From Diphasiastrum complanatum (Eukaryota; Streptophyta; Lycopodiopsida; Lycopodiales; Lycopodiaceae), in contig CM055107.1 of the NCBI GenBank assembly GCA_029204225.1, positions 5,804,873 to 5,864,872 of the forward strand: a stretch of DNA of 60,000 bases, written 5' to 3'. The notes below the pieces were generated by a model. It was given only the letters and a program-made list of their open reading frames with translations, was not told where the DNA came from and searched no databases. The translations under genes and the position numbers were made by a program. Positions 10,958-22,033 of the stretch are shown here, in pieces; within the stretch, counting starts at the first letter, position 1, and every line of letters starts with the position of its first letter.

Positions 10958-11210
10958 TGTCAATTTTTAGAGAAAAAGGACAATTATGATTGTACTTATC
11001 AATCATTAAGAGTTATTGATTGCTTAATCCAAAGATCTATCAAGTTCTAGGTGTTAGATCTTGATTCTAGATGCTTTACACTGTGATTTAAGCAAGAGCA
11101 ATGGATCAAATGATTAAAAACATGGATGGGCGGCCTCACACGTGTGGAGGACAGTACCATTAAGGCCTGTTTATAGAGAGTAAAGTACACAAGCTTACAA
11201 ATGCATTTCA
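10958..11210 (-). repeat. Copia C 5' LTR, R/U5 part
   Basis: Adjacent to the primer-binding site; on the minus strand it ends AAAAATTGACA. A minus-strand CTCTATAAAC near 11165-11176 may be its TATA box. The U3 start (TGTTGAAATTG) is not found before ORF X begins at 11302, so the LTR is truncated on its outer side. Confidence 0.5.
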
Positions 11211-11301
11211 ATTATTAAAACTCAACCAACTACCACGCAAGGACTCATGAGGATGTTGCACTAAAAAGCTCTGGATCTGGTCCTCGACGCTGATTGGTCT
11301 T

Positions 11302-11808
11302 CTAAACAATGGTGTGGTCCTTGATGAAGATGGACCTGGTTGCACTGCCTATGGAACTAGTTGTGTTCTTTAACTTCAGGGGCTCCACCCTGGTCCATGC
11401 CCGAATCCAACCCTGTATCCATAGGTGCATAAGCTTGGTGCGGAGGGGAGAATTGCGACATGACCAAAACTGAAATTTGAGGCCCAGCTTCCAACACCTG
11501 AGCGACAGCCTTTTCGTATGCGTTGATAGTTGCTTTAGCCTTTGCCAACTCAGTTGAAGCGGTACTTTTGAATTTGTCAAAGCGGCCTTGGAATCTTTGA
11601 AGCGCCACTATATAGGTTTCAACATTCTTGAACAAGTACTCCATGAGAAGGCTCTCTCATGAATACCCACTGCAGTAAGCACAGGCTCCACAAGGGTCAT
11701 CCACTGAGTGACCATGCTTGTGTCAGAAAGGATCATGATATCCATTGCAGATGGGACATCACGATGGATAGTGTAACGTGACGACTGAGACGTATCTGTG
11801 GAAGACAT
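11302..11808 (-). pseudogene. ORF X copy 1: extra ORF after gypsy G1 pol
   Basis: Opens at 11808 with a Ser/Thr-rich N-terminus and a W-x3-VEPVLTAVG stretch, then shifts frame near 11640 into a helical segment (STELAKAKATINAYEKAV) and ends at 11357. The same start (MASSSSSDDSG, with W-x3-VGPLLEAMG) and the same helix (NQELAKAKQALKACQK) occur in copy 2 at 48298-51235. Copy 1 lacks the long middle seen there, so it is an internally deleted version. It lies downstream of integrase, where Athila-group gypsy elements carry an extra, env-like ORF. I see no membrane segment or signal peptide. Function unknown. Confidence 0.6.
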
Positions 11809-11859
11809 GATGGAAAAGGACAGAAACTAAAAGTAATAGGCGCGAGTGAATATCAAAAA

Positions 11860-12600
11860 ACAGTACAAAAAGTTTTGAAGGCTATGGTCGCTAGAAAAAT
11901 TGGCAAGAGCTTCGCTAGCACAAGTGAAGAATGAATCAAATTCAGCCAACTTATAGGTGAATTTGGAGGGTCCATTACACTGAATACTAGTTTGGCTGAT
12001 CAAATCTGAACAAAAATTTGCAGGCTTGCATAGTACTGTGAAAATAGGCTATAAAAATCTCGGCAAAGGTTTCTGAGATGCTGAAACTATCCGGCGAATG
12101 TTTTTCAAACCTTTGCCCAAGAGGGTCCTTCGCCCAAGTGCTATCATAAATGCAATTTTTCAAGATTTGGACCTATGGCCGACCTAATTTTGACATTCTA
12201 AGACCATCTAGCATGTTAGCGAAGGTTTCTGAGGAGAGTAAGGTGCTCGGTGAAGGTTCTCAAAATGGCATATTGCTAATCATTTGCCTAACTCAAAAAT
12301 AGGTACGTTTTTTGGAAAAGAACCTTTGCCCAAGTTATTATAGATATATCTGAAGTGGATGTACAATCTGAAAGCTCAGCGAAGGTTTTCAATATTGTAT
12401 AGGCAACATATGACCAAAACAATGATTTTTATAAGTCATTTTCCATCAAAAATTATCTTCTGAAAATACTTCTCTTTCTCTTTTTTCACTCTGATGACTT
12501 TTTTTGACTTTTGCTCATCAGTCTTTCCTTATTTTTCCTCTTTTTATTTCTTCTTTTTTACTGTCTTTTCCAAAAAAAAGTTAACAATGAAGTAGTGAAA
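11860..12600 (-). other. G1 spacer between integrase and ORF X, GCGAAGGTT repeats
   Basis: Non-coding stretch with recurring GCGAAGGTTT / GGCAAAGGTTT units (about 12063, 12219, 12242, 12378) and reverse forms CCTTTGCCCAAG and CCTTCGCCCAAG (about 12110, 12127, 12325). Its end next to ORF X (GAGCTTCGCTAG, then AATTCAGCC, about 11905-11950) matches the equivalent position of G2 (about 51432-51477). AT-rich near 12540-12640. Confidence 0.55.
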
Positions 12601-12645
12601 ACAAAAAAATTGAAAAAACAAATAAAAAAATAAAATTCATTTGGA

Positions 12646-13169
12646 TTATGCTTGCTGAACTGGCGGAGCAGGCTGCCAAAACTTGTGTAATCGGCTGCCA
12701 TTCACAGGAGTATCAAAACGTTTTCCTTCCAAGTGCTCAAGAATCATTGTTCCATAGTTTAGGATTTCCTTCACTTTATACGGGCCTTCACCGGTAAACT
12801 TCAATTTTTTCTTGATTAGCTTGGTTTTGTACATCAGTGCGAGATATCCTGCTTTCAGATCTTTTTGTGCAATCGACAATCGTGCCATGCCTTACGGCGG
12901 GATTTCTCTGCTGCTAACGCATGAACTGCCATCAATTTTGTTTTACATAATTTGTGCAATGCTTCATGACGTAGTTGTAAAGGCTTATCATTAGTTAACC
13001 GTTCTATTGCTGCTATGCATAAAGATGATATTAAAAATTCAATCGGCATGACAACATCTTGACCATAAACCAGTTGAAAGGGTGTTTGATTTGTACTATT
13101 TTTGTAAGCGGTTTTGATGCAGTTTATGTTCCCATCAGACCGATTCTCTTCAACTGTTTTCGTCATCAA
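12646..13169 (-). pseudogene. Gypsy G1: integrase C-terminal part
   Basis: Contains the TPFQLVYGQDVVMPIEF signature found after the catalytic core of gypsy integrases (13169-12855, with earlier coding upstream of a break). It is followed in another frame by KFTGEGPYKVKEIL and PVNGSRLHKFW (12888-12646), the terminal GPF/Y-like domain. No chromodomain is evident. G2 shows the same end (KFTSEGPYRIKEIL, NGSRLHKYW). The catalytic core, RT and protease are absent, so gag is joined almost directly to this piece. Confidence 0.85.
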
Positions 13170-13270
13170 AGTGCAGAGAATTTTATTGGAAAATTCAGCC
13201 TAGCCATTTCCTTTGGGATAATATGGAGTACTAAATTTGTGTATAACAAAAAAATCTTCCAATAAACACT

Positions 13271-14278
13271 TTATTGTTGTTGACACATATATCTTGTTGT
13301 ACAGTCAATTGTTGCAAGAGCTTCATTCCAGTTGACAGTATCCGTTTGAGAATCATAATGAACCCCCAAAATTTTTTCTGGTCGGTCACAAGTATGATCC
13401 GTTGTTGATGAATCATCATTCTCTTTTTGAACCACTAGCAAAACATAAGTTCTCTCTTTTAGCCTTTTCCAAGGACATAGATTTCTTAATCTCTTTCTCT
13501 TTGGCTTCGTGGGTTCCGATGCTGCTTGATCTAATTCATCAAAATATTTTGCTTGGTCTGGACCGCGCTTCTTAACCTTCTTGGTTTTCAAAGTGGTTGG
13601 AATTTGTGCAGATTGCTTCTCGGATGCGACCACTGTGGAATCATATGCTTGCGCAATCCGAAACGCATCCTCGAGGATTTGAAGCACATTTCGTCTGTAT
13701 TCGTTTTGATAGTCGGCTAGCAAACCTAGGACAAACTGCCATAATGTCAACTTCGCATCAAATGATGGAAGCCTATTCCATAGGTCCATGAATTCCTAGA
13801 TATAAGAGTCTAAACTCTTTGTACCCATCTTGCAGTTTACGAACTTGAGGTAGTAGTCAACGTCATCAGCAACTACAAAAGCTTTCTTGAAAACTTCTGC
13901 AAACGCATCCCAAGTAGTTGGCTTCACCAGTAAATCTCGTCACCTCGATGACGCTTTGCTGCGTAAGAACAGCACGACACTTTCAATTTTTTTCTCATTA
14001 GGAACACCGTGCAGATTGAAGTAACTACTCCACTTGGCCAGCCAGTCCTTGATGACCTCAAGTTTTGGCTCCTTCTTCTCGTCCGCATAAACCTCCGGTT
14101 GAAAACTGAGATTGGGTGAAGACATCAATTTGACTTGATTCAAAAGAACCTCCATTTGTTGATCTCTCATCTGATTACGATTATTCATATCATTGAGTGC
14201 CGTACTCAACTGCTGACAAATCACCATATAAGATGCTGCACTTGGATTTGCAGCTTGATTTGAAGTTTCTTCGGCCAT
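13271..14278 (-). pseudogene. Gypsy G1: gag, frameshifted
   Basis: The first part (14278-13940) starts MAEETSNQAANPS with an amphipathic NQMRDQQMEVLLNQVK stretch and then WLAKWSSYFNLHGVPNEKK, typical of the Retrotrans_gag fold. The second part (13789-13271) continues with LTLWQFVLGLLADYQNEYRR and a basic region (KTKKVKKRGPD) before losing gag character. A frameshift and stops separate them near 13790-13935. No zinc knuckle is seen. Confidence 0.75.
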
Positions 14279-15022
14279 CTCAATATATCTATCTTGGAAA
14301 TTACTAAATTTAGTTAATATAAGATTAACTCATAGTGAAGTATTGTTGACCAAAAACTGACTGAAATTGACTCCAATATGGTCAAATCACTATTTTTAGT
14401 CAATTTCATAGACATTACAAGAAACTGGAAAAAACTAAAAATTTTGAGTTTTCGCACTTTTAATTTTTTTAAAAAAAATTTACGTTTTCTAAAGATTCAT
14501 AAAAAATTACAGTCAGTTATTAAGCAATCGAGATCGAAAATTTGATTCACTATTTGATTCTTAATTTTACTTTGTCAGTGTCCCTCAAGCATGCAAGACA
14601 TGCAACATTAAACTGATTTTTTACTTTACGAAATTTTACGTAAAAATTCAATTCTACGAAAATTGTCAGCTATAAAATCCAATTTTGTATCTAACTGTCA
14701 GAGTACATGCGTATAACCACTCAAAACAGATCTAAACTACTCATGCATGTCAGAATCACTCTGAGAAACCACATGCAGCCATTCCATGCAAGCACAGTAC
14801 CTCAAAATAGGAAATTGTCATGCATGCAATCAGAACAATTGGAAATTTTACCAATTTTGCTCACAAAATTGCAAATTTGAGAGAGATATGGAACATGCAA
14901 ATTGAATTTGGAAAGATCCACCAACTTGCAACCTTGCACCTCTCCTTGGATGAGAATACTTGTTGAGTACCACCAAGCTCCAATGAAAAGCACCACCTCT
15001 CCAAGCTTGTAAGCCTTGCTCT
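14279..15022 (-). other. G1 leader with decayed primer-binding site
   Basis: AT-rich, no credible gene. At 15005-15022 the minus strand reads TTGATCAGAGCAAGGC, a degraded form of TGGTATCAGAGC followed by the AAGGC often found after it. This places the end of the G1 5' LTR immediately to the right, inside the foldback. Confidence 0.45.
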
Positions 15023-15024
15023 GA

Positions 15025-15292
15025 TCAAGCACATATAAGATTTTTACTAATTGTAAGCTGCATTCAATGGGGAAAGAGACATTAGCAAGATCCTAACATG
15101 AATTAGTGATCAGAAGTTTTACGAAACCGTAACCCTGAAAAGCTAGTGAATCATTGCACCAAAAGTGACAGCACCCCCTCTAGGGTTACGGTTTCATAAA
15201 ACTTATGATCACTAATTCGCGTTAGGATCTTGCTAATGTCTCTTTCCCCATTGAATTCGGCAACAATTAGTAAAAATCGTACATGGGCTTGA
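15025..15292. repeat. Foldback: about 111-bp inverted arms, 45-bp loop
   Basis: Arms 15025-15136 and 15182-15292 are reverse complements with scattered mismatches, sharing blocks such as GGGGAAAGAGACATTAGC and AAACCGTAACCCT. The left arm touches the decayed PBS of G1, so it is probably the U5 end of an LTR. The right arm would then be the same LTR end in the opposite orientation. A foldback MITE is an alternative, but no target duplication is clear. Confidence 0.75.
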
Positions 15293-15379
15293 AACCAATT
15301 TATTGTCTATGATGTGCTCGTGGGGTGCAAGTTATATGCACCACTTTGTTTGATAAGCGGTGGTATTTTCGCCGACCGT

Positions 15380-16456
15380 CGGGTCTAGGTATTTCGCTAG
15401 ATAGTACCAACGATGGGTGTGACTAGTGTGACGCTTTAACCAAGGTGGTGTTTTTCAACCACGGATGGTGGACGGCCCGCTCTGGTGTTTCACGGAGGTC
15501 GGCTCAAGTTAACACTCTTCATTAGTGGCCTCCATAAGAGAGTGGGGGAGTGGTGCATTCAAGGCTCTCTTCCAAAACTAGCCAAGAGGCCATTTTTGTC
15601 AAAGGCTAGGGAGGCCATTCAAGTTTCCCCCTAGAAGCCCAAAATGTCAATGGCTAGTGGGTGTACTTCCCAATTTTTTTAGCCTCCAAGGTGTTTTGGC
15701 ATTTGTTATCCAAATTTTTGGTGAGGCCCTTCTTTAACCCCTATTTTTAGTAGGTCGTCTTCATTTTTCTTTGGAGACCTTTGTTTTTGGCTTTTCTTCG
15801 ATTTTTCTAGCGCCGCATGCCTACTGCTTATTTTTCTGGGTTTTTGGTCTGTTGGGTAACCACTTGGCCCGCACATTTTGTTAATTGCCCATAAATTGCC
15901 CAAACTTTGCTGTGAGGGTTTATGTGATTCCTTGACACTGAATCCATATTTTTCGGTCTCGTTTCTGTCCGAAACTTTTCTTTCTCGGTTTTTTCTTCTG
16001 TGGGTGACTTTTTCGGCATTCATGACTAGGGCTCCCACGAAAATATGGTTTCCCTGAAAAATACACTGAGTGATCATATATTAGTAAAAAATGGACTCAG
16101 TACATGGTGAGATTTTAGCACGGTCATACCAGCTATTTTTTTAAATCTGGCCATTATTTTGAAAAGTCGTAAAATATTTACCTGCCATTTCTAAGGCCAC
16201 AAAATTTGCTCTAGTCTCATTTAGGGTTAGGCTGGGACCCAACCCTAGGTGGACCGGCTTTTTGGCGTGATCTTTACAAAAATTGACCACAAAATATTTT
16301 TGACGATTTTTCTCAAAAGTCAATTTCTTACTTTTAAACTGCGTCTAGCCACTTTAGGGTCTCTAATAATCGGGTTTTACATGTCGATTTTTCAGTGATT
16401 ACGAGCTTAAACTTCAATATTAGTCCGATTTTCTGTGCGAAAATATCGGCTAACAT
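15380..16456 (-). repeat. Inverted copy of the 1-1746 LTR, deleted inside
   Basis: Reverse complement of the window's first LTR: about 15380-15480 matches 1628-1746 and 15525-16130 matches 1-600. About 1 kb, including the TATA box, is replaced by roughly 45 bp. It extends to about 16456, where the minus strand begins TGTTAGCCGATATTTTCG, a plausible LTR start. Open frames at 15706-16077 lie entirely inside the repeat and are not genes. Confidence 0.6.
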
Positions 16457-17140
16457 TGGCGACTACCACTGGGTAGTATGGTCCCCATACGGCGGACCCA
16501 AAGTCTTTAGTTCACATCAGCTCCTGGTGGTGAATCAAGTATAGTGGGCTCAGCACCCTTGCTAGGTGATGCTAACCACAGTGAGTTGGTGGGATGACTT
16601 CAATAGCTTCCTACCCAAAGGCCATCGATTGAGCCCTTCTCTCTCTTTTTCTATTTTCTTTTTCTTCTTTTCTATTTTTTGTTCTTCTGTGCTTTACCCA
16701 TTGGGCGATGGAGTCACTCCCCACCCCACTTTATTGTTTATCATTCCTTCTTTTTCCTCTCTTACCCTCTCTTTTATGCTTTTGATTAGACACTCATGCC
16801 CATGGAAGAAAATATGTAATGCCCTATGCAGCTCAGAGTATATGCAGAATGCAGGGGTATGGATGCATGAGACGGTCTTGCAATCAAATGTCCAAGCACA
16901 TTGTGCCTACATAATGTAGTGCAGCGTGAGTGAATGGAGTTAAGTCAACTCATCTGTGATATCTGTGGATCACAGTTTTCAGTGTGTGTGGATCTCACAT
17001 GCAGTAACAATAACTCCCATATTTATACATTGAATTATTTTTTTTTGTAGTATTTTAAAGCAAGATAGAACGTTGACCAACAAATAAAGAAATTAAATCG
17101 GCAAAGAAAGTCAAACTTACCACCCCTCGAGTCCCCCATG
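16457..17140. other. Unassigned intergenic sequence
   Basis: No recognised gene. A plus-strand frame of 117 codons (16566-16919) starts in pyrimidine-rich sequence (CTCTCTTTTTC runs) and has no family features. It is probably leader or flanking DNA of the neighbouring LTR element. Confidence 0.4.
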
Positions 17141-17145
17141 TGAAA

Positions 17146-18313
17146 TCAGGGATAAGGGTGTATTGCTATCATCTTACCACATCTATCCAGCATCCACCTT
17201 GTTGTCTGGGTATTATCATGCATTTTAATCCTAACTTGCACTTCAGTGTTTTTTGTCCTATTTCTCTTTGGCATATTCGGTTGTTCGTGTATATGATAGG
17301 TGGCCAAAAGATCTAGGTCATCATTTGGTTCAAGGAAATATCCTAGCACCACATTTTCCCATCATCTCTTCGTCACTTTTTGCTTCATCACCCACCACCT
17401 CATTGGGCTTTGGTTCAATTTCATCTTCAGATACAGTCTCGCACTCAGATTCATCACTATAACTCTCAACCGGATTAGATATCTCATTTTCACTGTCATA
17501 TCAAATTGAGCACTCCCCTAATTCTACTTCTGGTTGGATGTCATGTATGTGAATATTAGAAAATGTTTTCCACTCTTGCAGTGAAAGTGCTATTGCTATT
17601 TGCAGATCGGCAATATTATCTTCTTGGTTCTCAAGAAGAGTTGGCATTGTGCATTCTTCTAGTGATTGCTCTTGGGTTTCAACAACTTTTGGGAGTAGGG
17701 GAGGTGAATATCTTGCTAAACTCCTGCTATCTACGGCTAGACTTGGTTCTCTAGGCAAGAGACTAGCCTCTTGCATCGAAAATTGTAAAGCCATGTCTAG
17801 TACGACGAATGAGAATCCATCTAGATCTAGTTGCGGTCCTTTGACCAGTTGTGGTTCTAACTCAGATTCGGTCAAGAGGTCCTCTAATATGACATATTTT
17901 TCTTCGATTGCATCTAGTTTTGATGGTGTATGGTCTTTCCTTTTACCCTCATTCTGCTCAGGCGACTCTAAGAACGCATCTATGGCCCCGACAAGTCCTT
18001 CTTTAGTCATTACTTCAGGTGTCTCTATCGACTTATTGTGCTCATAGAGAATTTCCTGCTCCTCTAATTCTAGAGGAGGCATCTCAGTGTCGTGCATAAG
18101 ATCTACAAAATACAAGCTAGTAGTTTCATGGGACTCGTCCTGTGGGTACTCGTTTGCTATATTGTTAGAAGTTCCTAAGCTCTCATCATCGTTGATGGAT
18201 TGATATGGGCTTTTGTCTCCATCATCTATGGACATGTGGTCAATATCAAGCGATGCACTTAGCTGGTCAAAAGATAGTTCACTCCATCCATTTGTCGACG
18301 ACTCACTAGTCAC
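17146..18313 (-). pseudogene. Acidic ORF with two UIM-like motifs, partly decayed
   Basis: The main open stretch is 17501-18313 (270 codons, first ATG at codon 27; the upstream frame continues past one stop at about 18302). The product is strongly acidic. It holds two exact matches to the ubiquitin-interacting-motif core L-x2-A-x3-S-x2-E: residues 172-182 (LDMALQFSMQE, 17768-17800) and 237-247 (LQIAIALSLQE, 17573-17605), the second after an acidic run. Past the stop at 17501 the same frame continues with an SDESE-type acidic tail to about 17355, then another frame reads DDLDLLATYHIHEQPN to 17146. I do not recognise a family. It may be a captured host fragment or a retroelement accessory ORF; it lies among TEs and shows breaks at both ends. 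Confidence 0.45.
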
Positions 18314-18900
18314 ACTAGTGGACTAGTCTATCTCATCAAGGAGGGGATCATATATGTTATGGCTCAAGGATTTTTCTCTCTCCTAGCATAATTTGGCATT
18401 CTAGATTCATGGCCCACAAGTGCCAGGTTTTTGTCACTATTCTCTCCATTACAATTATTTCTACGTGTAGGGGTTGGCATTCGTGGCTTTTTTATTATTG
18501 CCCTTCCTCTACAATGCCAAACAACCAAGATTTGAAACTTCTGTAGGTGGAATTTGTTCCACTAGGTGTTGGGTACACCTACACCTATGTATCCAAAATG
18601 CTCATATAGCAGGCCCTCATCCATGGCTCTTCCTATGTGATAATTGTTTGTGGTATGTTTCGAACAACAAGTCTAATTTCAAGTTCAAGTGATCATCGTT
18701 GGATCTCTATCTACCTTTACGGCTCCGTCTAGTAGCTTATGTTTCCCCTGGTTGATTGCACCCTCAACACTACTTCTAGTGACAATAGTTTGATTGAGAT
18801 TAACAAATGTCATGATATGATGACACAAGTTGATGTTCAACCACTAATGCAATCAAAGCGTCTATGGTCTTGTGATAAATCTTTTGCTATTTAGTAAATT
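18314..18900 (-). other. Possible upstream extension of the acidic ORF
   Basis: Minus-strand coding-like pieces continue (YDPLLDEID just upstream of a stop near 18302; a basic PRMPTPTRRNN then GHESRMPNYARRE in another frame at about 18370-18480). There is no recognised domain. Nothing else is seen in this stretch. Confidence 0.25.
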
Positions 18901-18911
18901 GCAAAGGTTGT

Positions 18912-19528
18912 TTGAATTGTCTAAAACAACATGAAAAGTTTGCGTTACCAACAAAGTGTAATGGTAATGTTGCATTTGAGCTTCCACAATCAACGATCAG
19001 TAGTATGGAAGGCATGAAACATGCATTTGAAAGACATGGATTGTTAAAATACAAGTCTCATGATAGAACCATTTTGATCTACTCTCTTTATGAAGACATG
19101 TGACTCCACTTGCTGCAAAAATGACTTTCTTGAACTCATCACAAAAGAATGTAAAAGAACCACCTCCTTCATGCATGCACGTAGCAACATCTTTTTCCAT
19201 ATGATCAAAGAAATCATTAACAACAATCTTTTTTGATGAAGTTAGCTCTTTCCTTACCTTTTTCATGCTTGCACTTGTCATGAAGAACCATTAAAGACCC
19301 ATCATTATCCTCATAACTAGCCAAGTTAGCACAAAGATGAACATCTCCAAGAAGCATATTAGATCTTGACCTAGATCTAGCATGAGAAAGCTTGTTAGAC
19401 TTTGCATAAGATCCACCAATCTTATTGATGCTAAAAGGGAACTTTGGAAAGTTGAGACCAATCTCCTTTTCCATTCCATCCTTTTTGTTAGCCATAACAA
19501 CAGCATCAAGCTTGAAAAGTCTACCTTG
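18912..19528 (-). pseudogene. Copia D: unassigned tail after protease linker
   Basis: Minus-strand reading follows the protease-linker block with RLFKLDAVVMANKKDG and continues to 19217 with no integrase signature (no LWHxRLGH). A further 94-codon frame (19281-18997) is also unrecognised. This is probably a rearranged or foreign piece attached to copia D. Confidence 0.3.
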
Positions 19529-20738
19529 TCAATTGCCCCTAGCAACCAAGATTTCATCCTTTGTAATGAAACAAGCATCACCACCAAACTTTACCATGTA
19601 TCCTTTCTCTATTATTTGGCCAACACTTAACAAATTCTTTGAAAGTGAAGGAATGTAAAGAACACCATCAAGTCTTGCTTTCCTATTAGTAGAAAGACAA
19701 ATAGGAATTGAACCAATACCTTCAATCACACACTTGCCACCAGTGGCCATGTGAATTTCTTTCTTGGCTCCATCTTAAGTGACCGAAGAAGTAAAGAACT
19801 CTTTGTGGCTAGTCATGTGTGAACTAGTTTCACTATCAATCCACCATGAATATTTGTCACCTTCACTTGATATTGGACTTGAAGAACACATCAAAAGAGA
19901 ATCACAACCACCTAGATCCTCATCACTAGTAATAAAGTTGATTTGCTTGCTACCTTCATCTCTTTGCTTCTTCAAACATTCATTAGCAAAATGCCCTTTG
20001 ATACCACAATAAAAGCATTTCAACTTAAACTTATCTTTCTTTTTGCCAAAAGAGGAAGTCTCACCTTGATCTTGTCCTTTTGACCAGTTGCCTTTGTCTT
20101 TTCCCTTGAACTTGCCTTTGATGAACATAGCATCCTCTTCGTATTGAGATGTTGATGTAGATCCACCTCTTGCTTGAAGCCTAAACTCCTCATTCACCAA
20201 GATCTCTTGCAAATCCACAATACTTGGCAAAGTCTTTTGAATAGCAAAACTTTGAACAAGATTAGCATGATCATCCAACAAGCAATTAAGTATAACTTGA
20301 ACAAGTTATACCTCCTTAATGTTTCATCAATACATGTTAACTCATCATTGAATGCTTTAACCCTCAAAACAAAGGCATGAGTACTATCTTTATTCTTTTG
20401 CAAACTTTGAAAGATTTGTCTCTTAAGAGTAAGCACTCTTGATACAAACTTGGATTCATAACGCTTCTTCAAAGCTTTCCAAGCCTCCAAAGATGATGTG
20501 CATTGGGCCAATCTCCTTGAGAAGTTTATTGTATCTTAATCATGTGTAGAGCCCTTTTGGCCCTCTTATCATACATCATTTGATCTTGTTGAGTTGCTTG
20601 TCTCTCCTCCAAACCTACAACAATATCCAAAATATCATTCATCTCAAGAAGTGATTCCATCCTCACTTTCCACAATGTATAGTTACTTGAGGTAAGCCTA
20701 TCATTGCCTTCCAACATGAATCCACCACTTGTAGCCAT
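19529..20738 (-). pseudogene. Copia D: gag, zinc knuckle, protease and linker
   Basis: Gag starts at the ATG near 20738 (MATSGGFMLEGNDRL, then NYTLWKVRMESLLE), close to the gag of copia C. It is interrupted by a stop at 20526 and a frameshift near 20300. The CCHC knuckle CFYCGIKGHFANEC is at 19976-20017. The protease motif reads WWIDSETSSHMT near 19840, so the catalytic D-S-G has become D-S-E. After a stop near 19773 the linker shows LDGVLYIPSLSKNLLSVGQI (about 19610-19670). No integrase, RT or 3' LTR follows, so the element is truncated on its 3' side. Confidence 0.85.
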
Positions 20739-21324
20739 GTTGCAATGACCTGATCTTCTTCTTTCAACCTGTTCCAATGCAAAAGCACTCTCTTGAATGT
20801 CAAAAAATGAACTCAAGAAGAAATCACAAAGTGGAACCTCTCAAATATCTTCTAGCACTTCTAACTAGAAAATCAACACATATAATAGTGAAATCTTGAT
20901 CAACCTATGATCTATCCTCAATATAATGATTCTTGCAACTTCCTAAGATTGAAACACACTCAAATGAGGTTCAGTAACCTCACAAACTAGAGATCCAATC
21001 AAAATTAGGGTTTTGACGAAATCACAAAAAATTAAATATCTCAAATTGTACATGCAATTTCTTAAAACTTGATATATCATCTTGTAGCCTCCAATGAGAC
21101 CTTCCTAATGCACCAAAAATCGGTTAATTCTAGTAAACCAAGTGTGAAATTGGAATTGATCAAGTATATAAACCTATATTGAGTTTTGACCTACAAAAGA
21201 TCAATTCTACATATGCAAAAATGCTGATTTTTGAGTAGAAATCAATCTAGCATGCTCTAGCATTGGTAACTCCTCCAAATCTTTGATAAATGTGGTTGAT
21301 CCTTTCATAACCTGAAACACAATA
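20739..21324 (-). other. Copia D leader
   Basis: AT-rich stretch between PBS and gag with no credible ORF. Confidence 0.45.
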
Positions 21325-21336
21325 GCTTTGATACCA
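21325..21336 (-). other. Copia D primer-binding site
   Basis: Minus strand TGGTATCAAAGC, one base from the initiator-Met tRNA complement, directly next to the LTR edge at 21337. Confidence 0.8.
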
Positions 21337-22033
21337 TGTGAAGTATTTCAAATCATTCAAAATCCAATCCATGTCCCCGATCTTTGGTTACAATAAAGAG
21401 CAAACCAACAATCCTGCCAATGTAGAAAAATCAACATCTACATACAAAATGAGATGCAAACCCTAAGAGATACTGATCAAACATGAACCAAAACATAAAA
21501 TATAGTTGTTGTCCGTACAATTACAGTACCCTATTGTATTTCACATGTGTGAAACTGAACATAGCAATAAATGATCATTCTACACATAGAATTGCAAGAT
21601 AACATCATGTGTGAGTAGTAGAATCCAAAGAGAACCATGTATAATGATAAAATGAGAGAGAGAAGAGATAAGATCCCTTTCTCCATGAGTCACAACAATA
21701 TATAGCAGGTCCAAACCCTACTTTGCCACTTTGCTTTCTCTCCAATAAGAAAAATCCTACTATTTTGGGACTAGATTCAATGTACCCAAAGTTCAAATTT
21801 GAATCTTTCTCAAACTCGACTACCAACTTTCCCACACTTTCAAAAAGTGTTTATTGAATGTATTTAAAACTAATATAACTTCAAAAAGTTTATCTCTAAG
21901 TCTAAAATGAGTTTTGGCCTCAATTGACAATTTACCAAAATATGATTAAACTTGTTGAAATCTCTCACACTTCTATTAAAAAGCCAAAATAAATTCCAAA
22001 ACTATAAGAAATTGTTATAGGGTGTCAACCACA
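21337..22033 (-). repeat. Copia D 5' LTR
   Basis: The inner edge is fixed by the primer-binding site: plus strand begins TGTGAAGTATTTC, so the minus-strand LTR ends in CA. The outer edge near 22033 (minus strand TGTGGTTGACACCC) is a guess. It contains CACATGTGTGAA near 21543 and a CATGTGTGAG near 21605, motifs also frequent in the copia C LTR. Confidence 0.5.

Noticed and set aside
15706-16077. 123-codon minus-strand frame
   Set aside because: Falls inside the inverted LTR and is matched by broken frames in the other LTR copy.
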